The position numbers and the translations under genes were made by a program. From Isochrysis galbana (Eukaryota > Haptophyta > Isochrysidales > Isochrysidaceae), in NCBI GenBank assembly GCA_018136815.1, contig CM030935.1:5834448-5898447 (forward strand): 64,000 nt of DNA, given 5' to 3'. This document shows positions 18,869 to 29,328 of this stretch, in pieces. Positions within the stretch are counted from its first letter, which is position 1. Each line of letters starts with the position of its first letter. The notes beneath the pieces were generated by a model. The model was not told the origin of the DNA. It did not search any database and saw only the letters and a program-made list of their open reading frames with translations.

Positions 18869-21800
18869 ATGGGTGAGCCACCGCCTCTCGAAGGTGGAGG
18901 CTCTGCGGAGAGAGAAGGAGGCGGTCCGACGACACCGCGCTCGTCGCGCAGGTCCAGCTTCATCCCGCGCCTCCGCCCCTTCAGCAGCCGAGGCGGCTCC
19001 ACCACGCCCAGAGGAGGCGTGGCTGCATCGCCGCGAGGGACCGGCAGGGCATTGACGGTGCCCACTGAGGTGAGGGGGAAAGAGAGAGGGGGAGGGGGGG
19101 GGGAGAGAGAGAGGGAACGGGGGAAAGAGGAGGAGAGACAGTGAGGCAGTGGGGAAGGGTGGGGAACGGGGGCGATTGGGGGGAGGGGGGGAGGGGGGGA
19201 AGGGACTGTGGCGGGCAAAGGGGGAGGGAGGGAGGGAGGGAGGGAGGGAAAGCAAGCAAAAGGGGCATCGAGAAGGGAAGATGTAGGGCAAGGTAGGCAC
19301 GAGTAGTGGCGAGAGAGGGGGGGGCAGTGCGTGAGAGGAGGGAGGTAGAGCGAGCACGAGAGGCTCGACCGCCTTGCCACTCGCTGCTTGGCGGGGGAAG
19401 GCAGTTGGGACAACTCGAGAAGGATTGCAAGGAGAGAGAGGGAGGATGGAGAGACGGCAACGTCAAGACGGAAAGCAAGGATGCGGGAGCGAAGGAGGGC
19501 GAGTGGATGGGATAGGGCAACCGAGGAGTGAAGACCGCGGCGGAGGGAAATGTTGAATGCCGGCAGTGAGGAACAGCAGACGGGCTGGTGGGGGGGGAGA
19601 CGTCCACCTGCCTATGGCGAGAACAGTGGCAACCCTGATGGGTCTGGACTGCCTTGCGAGGCAAGGTGATGAGTGTGTCCCGCACTTTGCGCCTCCCTCT
19701 CTCACGCGGGGCGGGTTGCCGCTCTCCGCTGTGCCGCACGGTTGGTGATCCGGCGGCGTTCATCCCGCCTCTCACCCAGCCGCCCCTCCGGCGGCGTACC
19801 CCGCAGGCGTCCGTAATCATTTCCGGCGACTCCGACAGAGGGTCAAATAGGTCCGCCGGGGCGCAGGACATGGACGAGGCTCACACGCCTACTGACGAGA
19901 TGCCGTCTCCCGCCCGGCGAAAGGGCTTCATGATGCCGATGGCGCGCGACCTTGGCAACAAGGTTGTTAGTGCGCGACGGCGCGCGGTTGCAGCGGTCGA
20001 CAAAAAGCACGACGAAATCCTCGAGGCACAGCTCTCCAAGATCCTCGCCAAGGCTGGCGGCGTGGCCAAGGAGACCGCCAAAGCGCCCTACATGCCGGAG
20101 CGCGTCGTCAGAGTGGTGCGCCAGTGCGGGGCCGGGCGCGAGACCCGGGGGGCCGTCGTGCCGAGCGCCCCCGCCACGCCCCACCCCCGTGTTTACGGCA
20201 GGTGGATGACCTGATGGACAAGATCTGGAGCACGATCGATGAGGAGCTCAAGCAGGGCATCATGGCGTCGTACGGGCGCGCAAATAAGCAGTACCGCGAG
20301 CTGCGCCTGAAGCAATGGGCCAAGGCGCCGCCATTCCGTGGGGACAACATCTACGCGTGGTTCCGCGCCAAGGTCCTCTACGCCACGCAGCCGGCTGACG
20401 CCACCATCTGGAAGGTGACGACGGCCGCTGGCGCGAGCTGCCCGCTGCTACCCACACCTCATCTTCCCGCATCATACGTGCAGGTCACACAAGACTCCGT
20501 GAACGCGTCCATCATTGCCGTGAAGCTGATCCCCTTCTTCGGCATGAACGTGCTCATCTTCGCGCTCATATTCCTCTTCATTGACCGGCGTGACGAGTTC
20601 CAGCTCGTCCGCTTCATTCTTGGATTCAAGGGTGCGTCCCCCCGCACACGAGTGGTGGCGGCCCACTCCCCCCACCCACCCCCGCGCCGCGCCAAAAGCC
20701 CCGCACCCAAACCCCGTGTCCCACCCCGCCCCACTCGCCGCCCCCCTCTGCGAAGGATTCCAATTCATCTCCGCTGTGATGATGGCCGCAAAGACGGGCA
20801 TCAAGACCTACTTTTGCCTCGAGTCGGGCGCGCTAGCACACTACGGCACCCTTGCAGGCGTCGAGGCGGCGATCGCTACGGGGGGCGACAGCTTCTCGCT
20901 CGCCAAGTGCGCTGTGCGCTGTGCGGCGGGCTGCGCTCGGCTCGGCTGCGGTTGCGACGCTCCTCACCCAGCCCCTTCACCGCCGTGCCCCTTCCGTTCC
21001 AGATGCGCGCCTGTCAAGCCGGGCATCTACTCTGGCTACATCTACTCCCTCGAATTGCTGCGCATCGCGCTGCTCTACTCGGCAGCGCACCTGCTTGAGT
21101 CGATGCAGGCGCGCTCAGCGCGTAAAATCCTGCGCACAGTGGTGTCCTTGCCCGCGGCCGCCACCGTGCGACAGTTGGGTGCGCGCCGACCCCCTATCTT
21201 TGCCAAGCAAGCAGGCCTATGGCGGCCGCAAGGAGCTCGTGGCCCTCGAGGAGGTCCGCCTCGACATTGCCGACGGCCAGCTCGATGGAGTCGCTGACCG
21301 CAAAAAGGTACGGGTGCATGCCACACCACGCCGCCGCGGCGGGGTGGAGGCGAGCCCACAATCACCCTCACTGGCGCCCGCCCGCAGGTCCGCTCCGCGG
21401 CGCGCTCCACAATTGCATCCGGATCAGTAGATTCGCTCAGCGCCAACGAGACGCATGCGGACGTACTCATCGACGACGATGAGATCCTCGAAGCGACCAT
21501 GGCCGCGCGGAAAAAGCACGGGGTGGAGAAGAAATCGGGCGGCTACCTGCCCAAATTTATGATGTACGATCGGTACGTCGTGGTGATCATATTCTCGGTG
21601 CGCGGCCGCACTCACGCTGTGGCCATTCTCGCAGGCGTCCCTCAGCCCATGCGCACCACCCTCCGCTCGCGCACCTTACAGGTGGGCCTGTCCAAGATGG
21701 CGATAGAGGGTTTCCTCTCGCCCGACCATTTCATGTTTTGGACGACCCTTTTCTACATGAAGATGCTCTATGGCCTCCTTGCCTTCCCCTTCCTCATATT

Positions 21801-24800
21801 CTCCGTGCCGCTCCTTGGAAGGGGCATGCACGGCGCCATCACCACTGCATACGACCAGTCGGGTGCGAGCCACCACTCTGCGCACACGCGCCAGCGTACG
21901 CTACGGCACCTCTCCTTCGCCGCCGTCTTCCGACACCCCCGCCGCGCGTGCAGGCACCCTTGTCCCCAAGCTGTCGTCATCCCTCATGAAGAAGAAGAAG
22001 GCAATGGATGACCGCGAGCGAGCGCGTCGCCGTGAGCGCGCGATCCGCGAGCGCCAGCGCCAGCGCGCCGCTTCACGCTCCATAAAACTCAAGGAGGAGA
22101 AGAAGAAGCGGTACCTCGTCCCGACCAACCTCAAAGTATCTCGCGGTGGCCGCTTGCCCGCGTCGACGGCCTCCGAAGGTGGCTACGTGCGGCTGGCGGA
22201 CGAGGAGAACGGCATGCTACGGAAGAGCAGCCAGGCGAGTCTGAGCTCGGTAGCGCTCAGCTCGATCTCGCCGGCTCGTCTCGCCGGCATGACAGAAAAG
22301 GCCGCCGCAGTCGCCATACAGGTACGCGGCGACGCGCGCGTGCGCGCATTCCTCATCCTGCTGCGCCATGGTTGCGTCTCTCGCATACCTTTTGGATGAC
22401 CGCCGAGTCCACACGTCCTCTCGCCACTCCGCCCTGTAGGCGCGCATCCGAGGCCGCAAGGCCCGTGGGATGATTGCTCGCACAGGCGCCGCTGCCGCCG
22501 CCATTGGCAACGAGAGCGGGCGGGGCTGCCTGGGTTGCGATAACAAATTCGGTCGCCAGCTGCGAAAGCGGTGGGATCGGTTGACAACTGCCGCCGATGA
22601 TTGCCTCGATTCTGTCGGAGAGGCGAGTGTATGCCGTGGGGCTTCCCGTCGCACGATGGCGCGCGTGCCCCGCCGCTGCCGCCGAGCTAGGGCGTCTGCG
22701 TCTTGGCGCGCGCGATGACGCCCCACCCGTCGCCGCCACAACCTTCTAGGGCTCGCAAGCGTAGGGAAGGGGCGTCCCTTACTGTGCGCGCGCTCACTGC
22801 TCTGCAACCCCTTCCTTGCCCATCTCAGTTCCTCGGTCCTTGCATGCACCGGACCATGCCCTGCCTCGAAGCCCTCCCCTTTCATCCAGTCGCCCGCGCG
22901 CGTGCCACCGAGATGATTTCGGAGCTCGAGTCTAGGGGCTATGTCAAAATTCTTCTCGTGGAGGGCGTGGGGCTGCGGGCTGCGGACAAAGGTGGCACCT
23001 CGGACCCATACGTGCTGCTTGACCTCGATGACCGCCATCGTAGGTGAGGAGAGCACCCGTTGCTGCGCCGAAGCGCGCAAGTCAGAGCCGTTTGGGCCTT
23101 GGGACACGCCCCAACGACAAAAACGGTGCGGCATGCACCCGCCACGTGACACCGCCCGTCCGCCTGGCAGGTCGACCATCATCAAAAAGACGGTTAGTCC
23201 AGTCTGGAACGAGACCTTTGAATGGAATGGCGTGTTGCGCGACCTGCTCGACGACGGCCTAATTCTGACGGTGTACGACCATGACAAAGTGAGATTGCAC
23301 CGAACGACGCGTGGCGCCACCTACGACACCCACAACGCGCTCCCGGAATCGACCCTCACCCGACTGTGCCCTTCTGTCATACACTGGTGACAGGTCTCGG
23401 GCGACGATAACATTGGGATGGCGCATGTCTCCCTCGAGCCTTTGCTCTTGGCGCGCGAGGCCTCTTTCACGGCCGAGCTTTCCTTGCAAGGCATGATCAA
23501 GCTCAAGGTTTCATGGCGTGCCGCTGAGAGCGCCGCTGCCGAATTCAAGCGTTCGGAAATAGCTTCGGTGCCTTCCCACCCGGTCATGGAACCCTATCTC
23601 TTGTCGCGCGGAGTCTTGAGAGTAAAAATCTTCTCGGCTCAGGTGAGGCGATGGAGTGCCCAAGGCCTAACCGCCTTTCGTTTACGATCAATGTGACCGG
23701 TGCAGCTGACCGAGGGCGTCTCTAAACCGCACGCACACCTCACACGCACTACTCCCCTCGTGACCCCGCCCTCTGCCGCAGGACCTTCTCGCCGCCGACC
23801 CCAACGGCTTGAGTGACCCATATGTCAGAATTGTTTTCGGGGCGAAGAAGGCTACGACAAAGGTTATGTACGAAACACTTGACCCCATCTGGAACGAGGT
23901 CTTCGAGTTTGAAGGTCGCTGCTGCCCGTTAGTTGCACTTGCCCCTTGCACTCACCGCGCCGAGCAAACTCGAGCTTACGGCGGCGCACGCCGTGCCTGC
24001 CGGGGCGCTGAAACTTGCCCCAGTGCTGTCGCCGCCGCGTCGCAGCTGCGCCGTTCTCGGCCGTGAGCCAGGCCAGCTGCGCCACGCAGGTTGGATGAAC
24101 GACTTGCTGGATTTCCCGCTCAAGCTCTCCGTCTGGGACAAGGACAAGGGCACGCTGAACCGCGACGACCCGCTCGGCGCCGCCCAGCTCAACCTCACGC
24201 CCTTGAAGAAGAAGTTCCTCATGGCGGAGACACTCGACATCGTTCACAAAAGCGTGAAGCGAGGGGTCTTGCACATCTCAGTTAGCTGGTCGACCCCGCA
24301 GCTTGATCGCAAGCTCTTCGAGTTGTCCAGGGGGCCTTCCTCATCGCTCGCCTCCATGTCGTTGGAAAACAAAGCATTGCTCGAGAAGGTGCGAACGCGG
24401 CTTCGTGCTTGCGAGCCACCAACAGCCGGCTCGTCTACCCATTCCCCACCCGAACCTACCTCACCCGCCCTCTTCTCCGCCCCGCGTCTCGCAGCGGGGC
24501 GAGCTCCACATTATATTGCACTCCGGCAAAGGTCTGAAGGCGGCCGATGCTAACGGCACTTCCGATCCATTCGTGCGCTTCGAGCTCGGCTCTGCCGACG
24601 ACGCGGATGGGGGAACCAGCCACAAACTGAAGTCCAAGGTGAAGAAGAACACGCTGAACCCTGTGTGGGAGGAGAGCTTCGTGATCAAGAACGTGACGCG
24701 CAAGGAGCTCCTCGAGCCCTTGCGCGTCGAGGCATTCGACTCGGATGGTAAGCAAAGATGCCCCCCACCCCCCCTCCCCTTTCCACTCAGGGCAGGCTCG

Positions 24801-25105
24801 CTAGAGACATCCGCGTATGTACATCTGCTTGCGCGCCGCCGCTTGCTTATGCAGGTCGCTTCTCTGCCTCCGACAAGCTGGGCTACTCAACTCAGGATAT
24901 CACCCGTCTATTGCGCAATCCGGAGCATCGCTTCGTAGCGGAGCTCTCTGCAGGGGGCACAATTGAGTTCACTGCGAGGTGGGTTTCCACCGAGCAGAAT
25001 CAATCCAAAGGGCTGCCCACCACGGATGCAGCAAAAACACCGTCGCTTTTGCCCTCGCCCCGGGGCCTAAAGCCTCCGCCGGACGCACTAGAATTGACTG
25101 TGTGA
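18869..25105 (+). CDS. Multi-pass membrane protein with IQ motif and three C2 domains
   Basis: Predicted exons: 18869-19069, 19807-20115, 20202-20414, 20484-20631, 20756-20906, 21003-21165, 21215-21307, 21388-21597, 21682-21862, 21954-22321, 22440-~22664, ~22829-23043, 23171-23288, 23394-23642, 23782-23914, 24090-24388, 24495-24747, 24855-25105. The join between exons 11 and 12 is the weak point. Order: Ser/Pro/Arg N-terminus; a soluble helical part; membrane segments around LIPFFGMNVLIFALIFLF, the ISAVMMAA region, LELLRIALLYSAA and LLAFPFLIFSVPLL; a basic helix; an IQ motif (AIQARIRGRKARGM) split by an intron; then three C2 domains. Each C2 keeps the Ca-binding Asp pattern (AADKGGTSDPY with YDHDK; AADPNGLSDPY with WDKDK; AADANGTSDPF with FDSDG). 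Likely role: calcium- and calmodulin-responsive lipid or membrane contact, by analogy with synaptotagmin/MCTP-type proteins. The membrane part resembles algal and oomycete proteins of unknown function. Confidence 0.8.
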
Positions 25106-25715
25106 GGGGTTGCCACTGTCTCCACGCCCAGTCTTACCAGAGTGGCCCGAGCGTGTATGGCCGTCACCGTGTGAGCAGCACAGATGGTCGAGAGACAGGC
25201 GCGTGGCGCGCCCTTGGCAACGACTGCAACGAAAGGTATGACCGATAAGCTCGATGTATGGTGTCGGAAGAGGCCAGCTCGAATAACCTCGAAATCGCAG
25301 TCTCCAGCGTTGTGTAGTGGTAGCCCGTTGTGGCGCTTGCACTGCCGCTTGCGCGAGCTTTGCGTTGTACGGTTGCGCCACAAGGCATACGTACACCTTA
25401 TTCTGTGAGGCCCCTCCCTTGTGCCACTTAACTCAGCCCATTGCTGGATGACGACTACTAGCACAGCGCCGTGCTCTTTTGCTGCCATTGGGTGCGATGG
25501 TGCGGCACGATATTTTGGGCCAAGGATCGCCATTGGAGTCCGCTGATTCTATGTGTTCTTCGTTACGTAGTTGTACTTTCTGGCTAGTGCTAGCGCCACG
25601 TGCAACATCATGAAGCATCTTACTACGCAGTGCACTAGCAGGTGGCGTGTGTCATGTACTGGTATTGGTGGATCCTGTCTCAATAGTCCACACCTTACGA
25701 CAACTCTCCTCGCAG
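25106..25715. other. Intergenic stretch downstream of the C2 gene
   Basis: Unique-looking sequence with no domain-bearing frame. It includes the 3' UTR of the C2 gene. Nothing else recognised. Confidence 0.4.
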
Positions 25716-26500
25716 CCCGACTAAGTTTATACTTACTAGCCACCCATGCGGCTGGGCACGAGCCTTCCCCCTCCTTTTGCGAGGGAGCCACCCCCCAAAC
25801 CTGCCACGCCACATGGCATCCGGATGCGGGGCCACAGCACTACAAATATAACTACCGCATCACTAATTTTATGATTGGTCGCCATGGATGGGGGGCCTCG
25901 CGCCCCCCCCCCCTTACCCCCCCCCACTCTCTCTCGACCCCCCTCATGCTCATGGGGGGCGAGAACCATCCACCCCCCTGCGCTGCCTCTTGGCATCGCA
26001 AGGGGGACTCACTCAAACTGCCCAAACTCTCCTAGAGAGCTGGGCACAGATGGCACGCCTTGGCTCGCGTTGGCCAGCTTTAGGTTGTCGCTCTGACCAC
26101 CCCCTCCTCCCCATGGACCCCCTTGATGAGGAGCCCCCAGCCAGCTCCAGTCGACCTTCAGGGTCGCGAGAGCCAGCGAGGGAGAGGCAATAGGGGCTAG
26201 GGCCAAGGCCCCAGCCTCACCAGCCCCATGAACTTGTGCTCCGCAGGCCCCTTGATTGAGGCCACTTGGGGACTTGAAAGTGGGTTGCAGGCGCGCGCCA
26301 TCGCCATGGGCCAGAGCCGCAGGGAAGAAAGGAGGAAGAGGGAATAGGGAGGGGAGGGGGGAGCGGCAGCTCTCCCCTCCGGCGATAAATAACATGTCTC
26401 CCGGCCTTGTTTATTTATGTAAAGGAGGCCGGGGGCGCCAGAGCTAGGAGGGGAGGGCCGCGGCTCATACTCTCTACGGCGAGAGAGATTAGTGCTCCGG
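25716..26500 (+). repeat. GC-rich dispersed repeat, copy C
   Basis: Starts with ACTAAGTTTATACTTACT then a CACCCATGCGG motif and GGCACGAGCC; a second, related head (ACTAATTTTATGATTGG, then CGCCATGGATGGGGGG) occurs at 25859-25892. The block at 26180-26320 matches 5778-5900. It appears to be two nested or tandem heads of the family seen at 5417 and, reversed, at 1-400. No gene. Confidence 0.5.
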
Positions 26501-27558
26501 GCCCCTAGTTTCACGAGTGCCCCCTCCCCCCCCCCCTCTTGCGTTGTTTTACACGAAAGGGGTTATCCCCCAGCGTGGCACACCTTCAAGAATTTTTATT
26601 AATCCCCCAGTGTGGCCTCCGAGGAGAGAGAGGGCGCGCTGAGGTGCGCAGGTGCGCAGGGTTGGTGCGTGCACTGGAGGGGGGACAAATATCGAGGGGA
26701 GGGGAAGGGGACAGTTGGCAGTGCTCCTTCCCCCCGTGGTATAGTTCAGAATGAATGGCATCCTCCTATCCTCCTCAATGGCGACGACCTTCCCCTTAAA
26801 AGTGCCGTGCCCCGAGGCGACGAATTGGGATGGCCCATAGGGCCTGAGGGCAATGAGGCAGGAGCGAGGCCGGCGGCAGGCGCGGCGGAGGGGACGACTT
26901 CGGAGATGTGCTGACGGGCTGAAGCCCATCAGCAAAGGAAGGCGGGCAAGCGGGCTTGGGCGAGGGCGAGGACGGCGGCGAGAGCGACATGGAACGAGCG
27001 GCGAGAGGCAAGGGTGAATGAGAGGAGGGCTGTGATGGCAGGGGCTGGCGAGGAGAGGCGAGTTTGTAGGGTACGAGTGTTACGAGAGCGAGAGCGACGA
27101 GAGCGAGAGCGACGGATGACGACTGACGACAGGACGACGGACACGGACACCCAGGAAAACACTCCGACTCTCGCCCCACGACTTTCTCACAGAACTCGAC
27201 TGAAATCAAACCCAAACACTCCGGCCAGACGACGACGGACGACGATCAGAAGGCGATCTATCGGCGATCCCGTCTGGAAGGGGAATCGCACCATACCGGA
27301 AACGAGGGGCAATCCTCAATCCTGCCGCACAGGATTCCAAAAGACTTACCGAATAAGACGAGAGAAGTGCGGTGTGCCTAAGGGGGAGATGCGAAGAGAT
27401 TGCAAATTAAACCTGATTGCAATCACTGAAGTAGATAGAGAAACGCGGGGAAGATAGCGAATTAAACCTATTTGCGAGGCGCCTAGGAGGAAGAAAGGTG
27501 GGGAAACTTCCCTTCTCTTCGAGGGAAAGAGAGAGGGCGCTCCACAACCCAAGATCCC
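26501..27558. other. Unassigned; contains a relic of a Ser/Pro-rich gene on the minus strand
   Basis: On the minus strand at about 26990-26830 the translation (MSLSPPSSPSPKPACPPSF and following) resembles 60844-60700 (MSAPSSRSPSPKPVLPPFS), so the two loci share a dispersed gene fragment or paralogous 5' exons. The rest, including GAGCGACGA repeats near 27085-27115, shows nothing recognisable. Confidence 0.35.
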
Positions 27559-27885
27559 ATGCGTCCAAGCGAAGCTTTTGACCGAGAACGAGAGAAAGCA
27601 GAGAATTATAACGATAAATGCCGAACGACGAAGAGAAGAGCGAAGCCTAACGAGTGTCGATTCGCGAATGCGACACGAGGACGGCTTCATGATCTCAGAG
27701 CCTATCGCAATCTGATGTTGCGCACGCAAGATTGCATGGATGTTAGGGAAGTAGTAAGCAGCCCGCCTGCTTGGCCGCGATGGTATCACCCAAGGCTAGT
27801 AGAGATTGTACACGGCGATGGGCGAGCAGCGCAGACTCACGCAATGATTGGTTTGGGAATTCACGCAGGTACTAAAGCAAGGTGA
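27559..27885 (+). CDS. Hypothetical basic ORF, doubtful
   Basis: 108-aa frame, Arg/Lys-rich N-terminal half, no recognised domain, no splice context that extends it convincingly (a GTGAGT lies just before its end at 27881). It spans a near-perfect palindrome at about 27656-27676 that matches the end of the LTR-like element, so it may be repeat-derived. Confidence 0.2.
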   Translation: MRPSEAFDREREKAENYNDKCRTTKRRAKPNECRFANATRGRLHDLRAYRNLMLRTQDCMDVREVVSSPPAWPRWYHPRLVEIVHGDGRAAQTHAMIGLGIHAGTKAR

Positions 27886-27906
27886 GTGACGTCTCCTTAC
27901 TTAGAT

Positions 27907-28728
27907 TCACGTATACCCGGCTTCCGACCACGGACCACGGACACCCGCCGGCGGCTTCTTCTTCATTTTCCGCCGACGTCCGTGAGCCGCCATCTCAGGG
28001 AGCTCCACTTCAAAGATGCCACGGCGGCCGGTGCGCGGGGCTTTGCTGAGAGCCTCGGAGAGCGGCGCACGCAACCCGACCTTCTTGAGAGATGCCGTTT
28101 CTAGTTCTACGTTTCTACCCACCGGAACGTTTGTTTGCTAGACGGTGGTGCTGGCGCCACTGTCCTTGCTCTTCTCCCACACCACCCGCACCCCGCACCC
28201 GGCCATCGTCGCGGGCTGCCTCCACCACCTCGCATTCTCCCATGGAGGCATGGGGACAGTGTTGCCCAACGTGGTATACGACCTGCACTTGCGACGGAGA
28301 GGAGATGTGCGTCTCGTTTTGTGGCCGGCGAGTCCCACGGCTGCGCCTCTCTCTGCCTTTCCTGGTCGCCACTTCTTCTTCTTGGGCGCGCATGGCCAAG
28401 CCCAGCTCGTCCTCCTTCTCGAAATCGTCTTCCGAGTTCGAGAATTCGACGTCGTCGTCATCATCGCCGCTGTCCACGCTGTTGCACCCAACTCTTGTAC
28501 CTCGCCCGACGGGCGGGGCTGGAAGGGCAAGCGGGCGCCTGTGACACGAGCTGTGGTGGCCGGTCCATCCACTCCTCGGCGCTTGTCGGAGAGCGCCATG
28601 GCAGGGAGGGCCGGGCAGGCAGGGGGCACAGGGGGCCGGGGCCGGGCGCCGGGGGCCGCGGGCGGGCGGGCGGCGGGGGCTGTGTCAAATTTCGCTTCGC
28701 GGAAGCCCATATTTCGGTCAAATTTCAA
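27907..28728 (-). other. Possible hypothetical gene in broken frames
   Basis: Two minus frames could be exons of one gene: 28115-28477 (acidic start with DSGDDDDDVEFSNSEDDFE) or the overlapping 28728-28138 frame, followed by 28122-27907 (LRAPLSEALSKAPRTGRRGIF, Lys/Arg-rich end). Frames overlap and no intron joins them clearly. Composition is protein-like but no family is recognised. Could equally be a pseudogene. Confidence 0.25.
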
Positions 28729-29328
28729 ATTTCGGGGCTTGGTTAGTCCCCCAAATTTCGTTAAAAATTTCGGGAAACTCTGGCCAGGCCCAATGTCTAC
28801 TCTGGGCTATGTCTACCTTGGCCGACGGTCGTGCGCGATGCCCGCGTAGCGAGGAACGGACCAGAGTCCCGACCTCGCAGTATCATCGCGAGCTCGGTGG
28901 ACGGAAGAGAGGAGAGAGAGAGGACATGTATCCGTCTCGATGGGACGGCAGATGGGATCAATCGACGGACGACTGCCGCAACTCATCAAGAAGGAGCTCT
29001 CCTATCGTCTTCTTCTGTTCCTATTGTTCTGTACCCAATGGCGCTCTACTCAAGAGAGAGAGAGTATTAGTATCATCTATCCTCGCGGAGAGAAGAGAGG
29101 AGAACACACCGAGGAGCTCGATCGGGTTCTCTTCACGAAAGGAGTGGGCAATTTAGGAGATATATGGTGTTCGCTCAGAGAGAGAGAGAGAATTGGGGGG
29201 TCCTTCCTTTCGTCTTGTCGTGTCTGTCCCGTCTGTCCATCGAGCGAGAGGTGGGGGAAGTGCTGGTAGAGGGGCAGAGGCAGGCCTGAGCAGTGAGGAG
29301 GCACGCCGCGCTCGAGGCGGGTGGCACC
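28729..29328. other. Region upstream of the UBL-DUF3638 gene
   Basis: Contains repeated CAAATTTCG/AATTTCGG stretches at 28685-28770 and short GAGAGA runs near 29064 and 29178. Presumed promoter and 5' UTR of the gene starting at 29329. No other feature. Confidence 0.4.

Noticed and set aside
18326-19871. Three long minus-strand frames (up to 343 aa) over the C2 gene's first intron and leader
   Set aside because: Ser/Leu/Pro low-complexity shadows of (GA)n repeats and of the plus-strand gene.
22217-23320. 367-aa minus-strand frame
   Set aside because: Antisense shadow of the C2 gene; the plus strand has intact exon joins and C2 motifs.
28138-28728. Histone-like or DNA-binding protein on the minus strand
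   Set aside because: Lys/Arg clusters suggest it superficially, but no histone-fold or other motif is present and alternative frames look equally good.
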